Assembly: GCF_902498805.1 (NCBI RefSeq)
Contig: NZ_LR701580.1
Location: 62,001-126,000, forward strand
Source of the DNA: Imperialibacter sp. EC-SDR9
GTDB taxonomy: Bacteria > Bacteroidota > Bacteroidia > Cytophagales > Cyclobacteriaceae
Direction of reading: 5' to 3'
DNA length: 64,000 bases
Shown: one piece after another, positions 56,775 to 64,000 of the stretch
Position numbering within the stretch: position 1 is the stretch's first letter
Layout: every line of letters starts with the position of its first letter
Program-made: the position numbers and the translations under genes
The notes under the pieces: generated by a model
What the model saw: only the letters and a program-made list of their open reading frames with translations
What the model was told of the DNA's origin: nothing
The model's database searches: none

Positions 56775-57271
56775 CCCACACCGACATTAAATCTCGTATC
56801 GAAGCTGAATTTGGGGCCTCATCCGTGCTGGATACCATCGAAAACGCCACACCAAAGGGCCTCGTTGTGTCAATTGACAATTTGCAGGACGTATGCCTTT
56901 TCCTGCGTGACAACGAGCAAACCTATTTTGACTCTCTCTCCTGCCTGACAGCTATCGATAATGGCGTGGAGGCCAATACAATCGAGGTGAATTATAACCT
57001 TTATTCCATTCCTTACAACTTTCATTTACTTCTTCGAGTAATTGTCGCCAGAAACCAGGAGGAGGCGGACCTGCCAGTTATCCCCACAGTCAGCGATGTT
57101 TGGAAAACTGCCGAGTGGCATGAGCGGGAAGCTTTTGACCTTGTCGGAATTACTTTCGAAGGTCATCCGGATTTGCGTCGCATTCTTTTGCCAACCGACT
57201 GGCAGGGCCATCCGCTACGAAAGGATTATTCGACCCAGGAATACTACCACGGAATGAAAGTTGACTACTAA
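56771..57271 (+). CDS. nuoC: NADH-quinone oxidoreductase subunit C
   Basis: 166 residues. It is the 30-kDa type subunit of the complex I peripheral arm. Family marks: YFDSLSCLTAIDNG, EVNYNLYSIPYNFHLLLRVIV, and the signature VSDVWKTAEWHEREAFDLVGITFEGHPDLRRILLPTDWQGHPLRKDY. The ATG is inside the stop of the TOPRIM gene (ATGA), an unusual coupling for this gene. It is a separate gene, not a nuoCD fusion. nuoD follows 39 bases later. Confidence 0.95.
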   Translation: MTHTDIKSRIEAEFGASSVLDTIENATPKGLVVSIDNLQDVCLFLRDNEQTYFDSLSCLTAIDNGVEANTIEVNYNLYSIPYNFHLLLRVIVARNQEEADLPVIPTVSDVWKTAEWHEREAFDLVGITFEGHPDLRRILLPTDWQGHPLRKDYSTQEYYHGMKVDY

Positions 57272-57310
57272 TGAAAATCAGAACACGATTAACTAATAAC
57301 AGGTAACCAC

Positions 57311-58525
57311 TTGAGTACCGTTCAATACACATACGACCCCAAGCACCTCGAAGCCTCAGAGCCTACGAAATACAAACCGGAAGACCTGACGGAAGAGCAA
57401 ATGCTCATCAACATCGGCCCTCAGCACCCGTCCACTCATGGTGTTTTGCGTTTTGAGGTAATTACCGATGGCGAGGTAGTGGTCGACGTTGTGCCTCACC
57501 TGGGCTATTTGCACCGCTGCTTCGAAAAGCACGCTGAGAGCATGCCTTTCAACCAAGTCATTCCTTATGTAGACAGGCTCGATTACGTGGGGGCAATGAA
57601 TAACGAGCATGCCTATGTAATGGGAGTGGAGCGCATGCTGGGCATTGAAAACGATATTCCAAAAAGAACTGAATACATCCGGGTACTTGTGGCAGAGCTC
57701 AACCGTCTGGCCTCTCACTTTGTGGCCATTGGCACCTACGGACTGGATATTGGTGCAGTCACCCCCTTCCTCTGGATGATGCGTGACCGGGAACACATCC
57801 TGCGCATGCTCGAGTGGGTGAGCGGTGCTCGCATGCTTTATAATTACATCTGGATAGGCGGCCTGTTCTACGACCTGCCTGTAGGTTTCGAAGAGCGTTG
57901 CAAGGAATTTGTCACCTACTTGAAGCCGAAGCTGGTGGAAACGAGAGACCTGTTGCTGAGCAATAAAATCTACGTTGAGCGTACCGCCAATGTAGGGGTG
58001 CTGTCCCGTGACCTGGCCATCAATTACGGAGTGACCGGGCCGATGCTAAGGGCTTCCGGGCTTCGCTTTGACCTACGCCGGATAGATGGCTATAGCGTAT
58101 ACCCGGAGCTTGATTTTGAAATTCCGGTTGGAGAAGGCACCGTCGGAACGGTAGGCGACTGCTGGGATCGGACTTGGGTGCGCTACAGGGAATGTGAGGA
58201 GTCTGTCAAGATTATTGAACAGTGTCTGGAAGTGCTTACAAAAGAGCACAAGCGCACCCGTGATTATGATCCACGAGCCATGGTTCCGAAAAAGATCAGG
58301 CCCCAGGCGCAGGACTTCTATGTTCGTGCAGAAAACCCAAAGGGAGAGCTTGGCTTCTATTTCCGTGCCGATGGCCGGAATGACGTGCCCGTTCGCTGCA
58401 AGGCTCGCTCTTGTTGTTTTTCCAACTTGTCAGTCGTTCCTGAAATATCGAGAGGCGTCCTTATTGCCGACTTCATTGCCATAGTTGGCTCAGTAGATTT
58501 TGTGCTGGGAGAGGTTGATAGGTGA
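57311..58525 (+). CDS. nuoD: NADH-quinone oxidoreductase subunit D
   Basis: 404 residues from a TTG start. The first ATG in frame is 30 codons later at 57401, just before INIGPQHPSTHGVLRFEV, and would remove a conserved-length leader. The 49-kDa subunit shapes the quinone pocket (GPQHPSTHG, then HLGYLHRCFEKHAE, YVDRLDYVGAMNNE, LASHFVAIGTYGLDIGAVTPFLW, REHILRMLEWVSGARMLYNYIWIGG). The end SCCFSNLSVVPEISRG and FIAIVGSVDFVLGEVDR are standard. No nuoE or later genes follow; an unrelated gene begins 130 bases on. Confidence 0.95.
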   Translation: MSTVQYTYDPKHLEASEPTKYKPEDLTEEQMLINIGPQHPSTHGVLRFEVITDGEVVVDVVPHLGYLHRCFEKHAESMPFNQVIPYVDRLDYVGAMNNEHAYVMGVERMLGIENDIPKRTEYIRVLVAELNRLASHFVAIGTYGLDIGAVTPFLWMMRDREHILRMLEWVSGARMLYNYIWIGGLFYDLPVGFEERCKEFVTYLKPKLVETRDLLLSNKIYVERTANVGVLSRDLAINYGVTGPMLRASGLRFDLRRIDGYSVYPELDFEIPVGEGTVGTVGDCWDRTWVRYRECEESVKIIEQCLEVLTKEHKRTRDYDPRAMVPKKIRPQAQDFYVRAENPKGELGFYFRADGRNDVPVRCKARSCCFSNLSVVPEISRGVLIADFIAIVGSVDFVLGEVDR

Positions 58526-58602
58526 CTTTTTAGACCGTTTGCCAGTCATAATAGCTGCAAAACCTATTTTGCTAAATATTTTACTAATTAAAGCTAAATA
58601 TG

Positions 58603-58633
58603 TTGACATTATAATTGTCACTTGCTATATTTG
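58603..58633 (+). promoter_or_regulatory. Candidate promoter and operator of the 2H phosphoesterase-dinB unit
   Basis: TTG at 58603-58605, 20 bases, then TATATTTG (58626-58633), an exact TAnnTTTG match. The dyad TGACA-N7-TGTCA (58604-58620) overlaps the upstream element, as a repressor site would. The ATG is 21 bases after the box. SOS-type control is an inference from the downstream dinB. Confidence 0.5.
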
Positions 58634-58640
58634 ATAGTAT

Positions 58641-58650
58641 AAAAGGAGGT
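58641..58650 (+). promoter_or_regulatory. Strong Shine-Dalgarno site
   Basis: AAAAGGAGGT ends four bases before the ATG at 58655. Most genes in this window lack such a site, as usual for Bacteroidota, so this near-perfect one stands out and fixes the start. Confidence 0.6.
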
Positions 58651-58654
58651 TATT

Positions 58655-59287
58655 ATGGTGACATACAAAATTCAGATATATCCTTCCCAGTCCATAACGG
58701 ACTATGTGAGGGATCGTAAAACACAAATACTTGACGAGTTTGGGCAGTACAAGTTTTACAATTCCCATCCTCACGTTAGTTTGTTTTCTTTTCAGGCAGA
58801 CATCTCTCACGAACATCTTATCACTAAGGCATTAAGGGAGACGTCTGTTTTTGTCGACTCATTTGACATCTCACTCAACGGATTTGCCTACCTGAAGAGC
58901 AACAGAGCCATTTACCTCAAGATCGGAAATGGGTCGCAGGTGGCCCGGATCAATCAGCTATTTTATCAGAAATTTAGAGAGTCTGCCAAAAGCTTCGGTG
59001 TTAGGGTGATCGATCCTGTGTTTGCTAAATATCCGCACATGATTATTGGAAGTGAGTTTGAGCAGAAGGCCTTTTTAAAAATACACCAAACGTTCGTTGA
59101 CCAAAAATATAAGGAGACCTTTCAGGTTGATCAGGTGCGCTTACTCAGAGACATAGGCAATGGCAAAAATGACTCGGTAGAAGCCATTGCTCTATTAGAG
59201 AAAGCTGCTATCAGTTTGAAGTGGCCGGAAGAGAAAGTTTGGATGGTAAATGAGCCGCAGATGTCTTTGTTTTCGCATGTAGCCTAA
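58655..59287 (+). CDS. 2H phosphoesterase (2'-5' RNA ligase-like) with clamp-binding-like tail
   Basis: 210 residues, soluble. The two half-motifs of the 2H superfamily are HVS (40-42, in SHPHVSLFSF) and HMI (128-130, in KYPHMIIGSEF), a looser second motif than the usual HxT. The family includes tRNA 2'-5' ligases, cyclic phosphodiesterases and anti-toxin-like enzymes; the substrate is unknown. The last 15 residues include QMSLF (202-206), the shape of a sliding-clamp binding peptide (Q-L/M-S-L-F). The next gene is DNA polymerase IV, 56 bases downstream on the same strand, which carries QINLF itself. A strong ribosome site and a candidate regulated promoter precede the gene. Confidence 0.72.
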   Translation: MVTYKIQIYPSQSITDYVRDRKTQILDEFGQYKFYNSHPHVSLFSFQADISHEHLITKALRETSVFVDSFDISLNGFAYLKSNRAIYLKIGNGSQVARINQLFYQKFRESAKSFGVRVIDPVFAKYPHMIIGSEFEQKAFLKIHQTFVDQKYKETFQVDQVRLLRDIGNGKNDSVEAIALLEKAAISLKWPEEKVWMVNEPQMSLFSHVA

Positions 59288-59343
59288 CGAGCACATCTAT
59301 TTTTTAGTCGGCTCTTTTCCCGAAGTCTTTCACCCTTAACTAT

Positions 59344-60555
59344 ATGGCTACTATGTGGTCACCTGCAACTGATCATCGCTCTATTATCCATATGGATTTG
59401 GATAGCTTCTTCGTATCTGTGGAGCGGCTACAAAACGACTATTTCGTTGGGAAGCCACTCCTGATTGGTGGCGGTAGCGACCGTGGAGTTGTGGCTTCTT
59501 GTAGCTACGAAGCCAGGGCATTTGGTGTACACTCTGCCATGCCCATGCGACTTGCGAAACAGTTGTGCCCCGAAGCTATCGTTGTTCGTGGCGACATGGA
59601 GAGGTATTCTCAGTACTCGCAGATGGTTACCGAGATCGTGCATGAAGCCGTCCCTTCCTACGAGAAATCATCTATCGATGAGTTTTATGTTGATTTAACA
59701 GGCATGGAAAAGTTCTTCGGCTGCATGAAGCTGGCCACCGAACTAAAAGCACGGATCAGAAAAGAAACCGGTTTGCCTATTTCCTTTGGGCTTTCTGAAA
59801 ATAAGACTGTCTCAAAGGTAGCCACCAACGAGTCGAAGCCCGATGGACAGAGGCAAATAGCCTATGGCACCGAGAAGGGTTTTCTTTCTCCTCTGACAGT
59901 AGATAAAATTCCGATGGTGGGTGAGAAGACGGCCTACACGTTGCGAAAAATGGGTGTGCAGAAAATCCATACCCTGCAGCAAGTGCCAGTGGAAATGCTC
60001 GCTGCGGTTTTTGGAAAAATGGGCAGGGTTATTTCCGAGAAAGCGAACGGCATTGACCGTACGCCCATTGTGCCTTATTCAGAGAGAAAGTCTATTTCCA
60101 CTGAGAATACCTTCGAGCAAGACACCATCGACGTAAAAAAACTGGAGTCGATACTTGTTGCCATGACTGAGCAGCTAGCGTTTAAGCTTCGGAAGGAACA
60201 GCAACTGACCTCTTGTGTCACAGTCAAAATTCGCTACTCTGATTTTGATACCCATACCTTGCAGCGGAAAATGCCCTACACCTCGGCAGACCACGTGCTG
60301 ATTCCTATGGTGAAGGAGCTTTTCAAAAAAGCCTATAGCCGCAGGATGCTCATTCGCCTTATTGGGGTTCGCTTCAGCGGCTTGGTGCATGGCAATTACC
60401 AGATCAACCTTTTTGAAGACACCGAAGAGGGCATCAAGCTCTACCAGGCAATGGACAAGCTTCGTCAAAGGCATGGGGATAAGGCCGTTGTTCGTGCTGT
60501 AGGCATGGGCGTATCTAGGAGGAGTTTCAATCCATTCAATGGTGCTGCTGCGTGA
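59344..60555 (+). CDS. dinB: DNA polymerase IV (Y family)
   Basis: 403 residues. Translesion polymerase. Catalytic residues: IIHMDLDSFFVSVE (Asp at 18 and 20), YEARAFGVHSAMPMRLAKQLCP, and SIDEFYVDLTG (Asp112, Glu113). The helix-hairpin-helix (VDKIPMVGEKTAYTLRKMGV) and little-finger domain follow. QINLF at 353-357 is the expected sliding-clamp motif, and about 45 residues follow it with the tail DKLRQRHGDKAVVRA found in this subgroup. The gene is 56 bases after the 2H phosphoesterase gene and probably shares its promoter. The two may be induced together by DNA damage; this is inferred, not shown. Confidence 0.95.
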   Translation: MATMWSPATDHRSIIHMDLDSFFVSVERLQNDYFVGKPLLIGGGSDRGVVASCSYEARAFGVHSAMPMRLAKQLCPEAIVVRGDMERYSQYSQMVTEIVHEAVPSYEKSSIDEFYVDLTGMEKFFGCMKLATELKARIRKETGLPISFGLSENKTVSKVATNESKPDGQRQIAYGTEKGFLSPLTVDKIPMVGEKTAYTLRKMGVQKIHTLQQVPVEMLAAVFGKMGRVISEKANGIDRTPIVPYSERKSISTENTFEQDTIDVKKLESILVAMTEQLAFKLRKEQQLTSCVTVKIRYSDFDTHTLQRKMPYTSADHVLIPMVKELFKKAYSRRMLIRLIGVRFSGLVHGNYQINLFEDTEEGIKLYQAMDKLRQRHGDKAVVRAVGMGVSRRSFNPFNGAAA

Positions 60556-60664
60556 TCAGCACCACCATGCAGGCGCTTTCAAGGTGATATATGCCTTTCC
60601 TGTAATTGCGGTAACTTGCTAGTAGTCAAGACCGTAACGGTAATAGGACTAATCTCAATTACTT

Positions 60665-61156
60665 ATGCTAACAAGAAAGAGCTTTATTAAGGGAGTCGTT
60701 GCAAGTTCAGCGCTACTAATTCCCGGAGTATCGGCCATTGGCGGCACGGCGCAGAACAGGCCAACACCTATCGATAGTGCGCTTGTGAAAGATTTCGTTT
60801 CTAAAGGCCATACCGACCTGGACGGGACCAAACAGATGTTGGCGGAAATACCGACCATACTCAACGCTACCTGGGATTGGGGGAATGGCGACTACGAAAC
60901 GGCATTAGGTGGGGCTTCCCACATGGGGAGGCCTGACATCGCTCAGTACTTAATAGACAAAGGAGCAAGACTGGATATCTTCACGGCAGCCATGATGGGA
61001 AAGTTAGATTTAGTGAAGTTGATTGTGGCTACCTATCCAGCCTCACTCACCAGCGCCGGGCCTCATGGCATTACTTTGATGAAACATGCTGTGATGGGAG
61101 GAGAGGCGGCAGTAGAAGTGGTCGAATACCTTAAGTCTCAGGGAATAGCGAAATAG
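60665..61156 (+). CDS. Exported ankyrin-repeat protein
   Basis: 163 residues. The N-terminus LTRKSFIKGVVASSALLIPGVSA looks like a signal peptide; RKSFIKG resembles a Tat motif with Lys in place of the second Arg. Three ankyrin-like units follow: ETALGGASHMGRPDIAQYLIDKGA (about 78-101), IFTAAMMGKLDLVKLIVATYP, and ITLMKHAVMGGEAAVEVVEYLKSQG. Ankyrin units bind proteins; no enzyme domain is present. It has its own spacer and no clear partner gene. Confidence 0.75.
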   Translation: MLTRKSFIKGVVASSALLIPGVSAIGGTAQNRPTPIDSALVKDFVSKGHTDLDGTKQMLAEIPTILNATWDWGNGDYETALGGASHMGRPDIAQYLIDKGARLDIFTAAMMGKLDLVKLIVATYPASLTSAGPHGITLMKHAVMGGEAAVEVVEYLKSQGIAK

Positions 61157-61197
61157 GAGGACAAGTTAGAGGCCTTCGTTGTTACAAAGGCGTATGA

Positions 61198-61518
61198 TTA
61201 TTGCCGAGGCCTTTTCCCGCTAAATCTTCTAAACATTCTTTTTTCGAACTCCCAAAAGAAATTGAACTGCCCAAAAATGAAGCCGTAAAAAAGCAGGATG
61301 AGGTTGTAGATAGGTAGTATCAAGATGTAGTAGAGAATAGTCAGTAGCGTGTAGTATTCCTCTGATGCGTGGATAAGACGAAAGAGGGGCTTTTTCAGAA
61401 AAAGAACTGTAAAGCCAGTGCATGCAAATACAATCAACACGATTGCTACCTGCCAGCCGCTTTTCAGGTTCCATCTGTCCTGTAGTCGGGTTAACCAGCT
61501 TTCTTTTTCTTTACTCAT
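61198..61518 (-). CDS. Small membrane protein (DUF6787-like)
   Basis: 106 residues from ATG 61518, which overlaps the TGA of the RluA-type gene upstream (ATGA). An ATG five codons earlier is possible. It has an N-terminal amphipathic part (ESWLTRLQDRWNLKSGWQVAIVLIVFACTGFTVLFLKKPLF) with one TM helix, and a second hydrophobic helix pair (TILYYILILPIYNLILLFYGFIFGQF). The last part is basic (KRMFRRFSGKR). It resembles the small Bacteroidota proteins annotated as DUF6787; I am not certain of that name. Function unknown. Co-translated with the pseudouridine synthase. Confidence 0.6.
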   Translation of the reverse strand: MSKEKESWLTRLQDRWNLKSGWQVAIVLIVFACTGFTVLFLKKPLFRLIHASEEYYTLLTILYYILILPIYNLILLFYGFIFGQFNFFWEFEKRMFRRFSGKRPRQ

Positions 61519-62192
61519 GAAACTGCCTGCCAATAACTTTTGATAGGTAACGGAGCGTCCACTGTCATTGTTTCTTTTGTGACCGGGTGAGCAAATATCA
61601 ACGTTTTTGCGTGTAAGTTGATACAGGAATCCTCGTTCGGAAACTGCTGTCCATATTTACGATCGCCTTTAATGGGGCAACCCATCTTGCTCAGCTGAGC
61701 CCTTATCTGGTGAGGTCGGCCAGTCACCGGCCTTACTTCAAGCAGACAATAGTCGTGGAATACCTTCAGAACTTTGAACGACAACTCGGAGCGCTGCGCA
61801 CTGCCTTTTTCCTTGTTGTAAGCTGTTACGGTATTTTTTTTTGAGTCTTTTTCAAGCCAGTGAACCAGCGTAGCTTCCTCTTTGGGAGGCCTCCTGGTAA
61901 CTACTGCCCAGTAAATCTTCTCAATGGTTCTTTCCCTGAAAGCTTTGGTCATACGCTCCAGGGCCTTTGACGTTTTGGTGAGCATTACCACTCCGCTTAC
62001 CGGCCGGTCTATCCTATGCACCAGCCCCATAAATACTGCTCCTGGCTTGTTGTATTTATCCTTAACATAGTCCTTTGCATAGTCGACAAGCGACTGGTCG
62101 CCAGTTTCATCACCTTGCACCAACATGCCCCCGGGTTTGTTCACGATGAGCAGGTGGTTATCTTCGAACAGAATTAGTTTTCTAAAATCCAC
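61515..62192 (-). CDS. RluA-family pseudouridine synthase
   Basis: 225 residues from a GTG start, which gives the usual beginning (MDFRKLILFEDNHLLIVNKPGGML). The catalytic Asp62 is in HRIDRPVSGVVML. Other family stretches: FRERTIEKIYWAVV, ELSFKVLKVFHDYCLLEVRPVTGRPHQIRAQL, GCPIKGDRKYG, and INLHAKTLIFAHPVTKE. There is no S4 domain, so it is a short form of the RluA/RluC/RluD/TruC group that modifies rRNA or tRNA; the target site cannot be read. The start is only 12 bases from the divergent nitrilase-like gene. Confidence 0.92.
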   Translation of the reverse strand: MDFRKLILFEDNHLLIVNKPGGMLVQGDETGDQSLVDYAKDYVKDKYNKPGAVFMGLVHRIDRPVSGVVMLTKTSKALERMTKAFRERTIEKIYWAVVTRRPPKEEATLVHWLEKDSKKNTVTAYNKEKGSAQRSELSFKVLKVFHDYCLLEVRPVTGRPHQIRAQLSKMGCPIKGDRKYGQQFPNEDSCINLHAKTLIFAHPVTKETMTVDAPLPIKSYWQAVS

Positions 62193-62204
62193 AAGTTTTT
62201 TCTA

Positions 62205-63347
62205 ATGATCAAAGGTAGAAATTTATTGGTCAGCGCTGTGCTGGTTTTTTTAGTTCTTTGTGGAGCCTATTATTGGTGGATTCAGTCCGGCAGATCTTAC
62301 GCTGAATTTGAAATGACATCGGAGCGCTCTGTTTTTGTCAAAGCGGGCACCTACACCAAAGGCAATATCGTTGGCATTCAGCCCTATATGGTGCCGGCAG
62401 ACTACCGGTCGGCCGATGCGCTCTATGCTAAGTTGAACCGTTACCTTTCAATAGCAAAAAAGAACGGATGCTTCACTGCAGCTACCGTGGTCGTTTTTCC
62501 TGAATACATTGGAACATGGCTGGTGGCCATCAATGAAAAGGCCTCAGTGTATACAGCAGAAAAGGCTGAAGACGCCCTACGTACAGCGGCTTATTCTCAT
62601 CCGATGTCTTTCTTGAACAACTATTTTGCGTCGGATGCTAAAGATCGGGCAACTGCGGCTCTTTTTTTATCGAAGGCGGTTGAAATGGCAGAAGCTTATC
62701 AGCGGGTGTTCAGCAGGCTGGCAACTGAATACCAGGCCACGGTGGTGGCAGGATCTATTGTTTTACCTTCGCCGTCGGTAGAAGCTGACGTGCTGCGGGT
62801 GGGTAAAGGGCCCTTGCTTAACGTGTCGGCCACCTTTGATGCCACGGGCAAGTTGGTGGCTCCACTGACAGTGAAGAATTTTTTGACATCCGAGGAAACG
62901 GCTTTTACCGTGGCTGGAAATAGTGGCCAACTGCCTATAGTTGGTACGTCGGCCGGGAAGGCAGCAACGTTGATCTGCGCAGATTCGTGGTATGATGATG
63001 CATATCGGGTCATTGCAGACAAGGAAGTCGATTTTGTGGTGGTGCCCTCTTTTTTGGCTGGCGAAAATGTGTGGAACCAAACATGGAAGGGATACAATGG
63101 AGGCCAGCCTCCTGCCAATGTCAGTCCCGATGACATCGGCACACTGACAGAAGGTCAAGCCTGGCAGAAATATGGCATGCTTGGCCGGGCGCCGGAATTT
63201 GGCATCCAAACGGGGCTCAACATTTTTCTGAGAGGCCAGCTATGGAACCTTGGCACCAACGGAAACCCCCTTGTGCTGTCTGAAGGCCAGCCCGAAATGA
63301 TTGAAATTCCTGCAGATGGGGCTGCCATCGTTAATCTTCAGTTTTAG
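62205..63347 (+). CDS. Membrane-anchored nitrilase-superfamily hydrolase
   Basis: 380 residues. An N-terminal hydrophobic helix (about 7-26) followed by WIQSGR suggests a membrane anchor or signal, with the enzyme outside. The nitrilase-type triad is seen: Glu100 in VVVFPEYIG, a likely Lys224 in TVKNFLTSEE, and Cys258 in ATLICADSW. Members cleave carbon-nitrogen bonds (amidases, N-acyltransferases). The residues around Cys (ICADSWYDD) are unlike those of the well-known amidase groups, so the substrate is unknown. The length is longer than typical amidases (about 270-320), with extra segments after residue 110. The gene start is 12 bases from the divergent RluA gene. Confidence 0.82.
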   Translation: MIKGRNLLVSAVLVFLVLCGAYYWWIQSGRSYAEFEMTSERSVFVKAGTYTKGNIVGIQPYMVPADYRSADALYAKLNRYLSIAKKNGCFTAATVVVFPEYIGTWLVAINEKASVYTAEKAEDALRTAAYSHPMSFLNNYFASDAKDRATAALFLSKAVEMAEAYQRVFSRLATEYQATVVAGSIVLPSPSVEADVLRVGKGPLLNVSATFDATGKLVAPLTVKNFLTSEETAFTVAGNSGQLPIVGTSAGKAATLICADSWYDDAYRVIADKEVDFVVVPSFLAGENVWNQTWKGYNGGQPPANVSPDDIGTLTEGQAWQKYGMLGRAPEFGIQTGLNIFLRGQLWNLGTNGNPLVLSEGQPEMIEIPADGAAIVNLQF

Positions 63348-63390
63348 GTAATTCTGACATCTTGTCACAACTATTGCCCCGAAAACCACT

Positions 63391-63406
63391 TGGCACAACC
63401 CTTGTT
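63391..63406 (+). promoter_or_regulatory. Candidate sigma-54-like promoter of dnaK
   Basis: TGGCAC-AACCC-TTGTT matches the -24/-12 pattern TGGCAC-N5-TTGCW, except for T instead of C in the second half. It lies 49 bases before the dnaK ATG. Spacing from GG to the -12 element is right for sigma-54. No CIRCE element was seen. Confidence 0.4.
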
Positions 63407-63428
63407 TAGCTAAGTGAGTACGGATTGA

Positions 63429-64000
<572 letters not shown>

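Overview
The window looks like chromosome from a Bacteroidota bacterium, most likely of the Cytophagales type. Support comes from a C-terminal type IX secretion (Por) sorting domain on a giant surface protein, DUF4249 and plug-domain envelope proteins, TPR-sensor kinases paired with LuxR-type regulators, TAnnTTTG-like promoter boxes, few Shine-Dalgarno sites, and several TTG/GTG starts. No plasmid, phage structural or rRNA genes are visible. The assignment rests on gene families only; no 16S gene is present.

Layout. 1-6.5 kb: end of a DUF4249 protein, a plug-like envelope protein, a protein with an internal OmpA-like domain, two tRNA-Arg genes and hflX. 6.8-11.2 kb: polysaccharide genes (glycosyltransferase, Wza-like lipoprotein, Wzc-like tyrosine kinase with a Gly-Tyr tail). 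11.5-18.9 kb: TPR protein, phosphosulfolactate synthase, DUF368 lipid-carrier transporter, aroE, uvrB, desaturase. 18.9-29.5 kb: housekeeping and envelope genes (Gfo/Idh oxidoreductase, Mn-type SOD, tadA, a ParE-type toxin-antitoxin pair, aspS, a BamA-family barrel, GDPD, TPR lipoprotein, amidohydrolase). 29.6-29.8 kb: a MITE-like palindromic element with an 8-bp target duplication. 29.8-33.1 kb: thioredoxin-like protein and a two-component pair. 33.3-45.8 kb: one 4165-residue T9SS adhesin built of about 25 IPT/TIG repeats plus Kre9-like repeats. 45.9-53.8 kb: panB, an odd two-gene pair (membrane-tethered Rossmann-like protein plus PIN nuclease), LemA/DUF2207, monomeric isocitrate dehydrogenase, Lon-substrate-binding protein. 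53.9-58.5 kb: nuoA-nuoB-[ATPase-TOPRIM]-nuoC-nuoD. 58.6-64 kb: a 2H phosphoesterase next to DNA polymerase IV, ankyrin protein, membrane protein, RluA synthase, nitrilase-like enzyme, start of dnaK.

The best candidate for an undescribed system is the two-gene cassette at 55145-56774: an OLD/AAA-type ATPase followed one base later by a DUF3226-like TOPRIM protein. It sits inside the complex I operon and is fused by an ATGA overlap to nuoC. The composition (ATPase plus separate TOPRIM nuclease) recalls anti-phage systems such as PARIS and AbiL, but the position and the translational coupling to a respiratory gene are unusual. Secondary candidates are the Rossmann-like/PIN pair (46790-47762), the 2H phosphoesterase carrying a C-terminal beta-clamp-like peptide beside dinB, and the MITE-like element.

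All functional calls come from reading motifs by eye. No alignment, structure prediction or database search was run.
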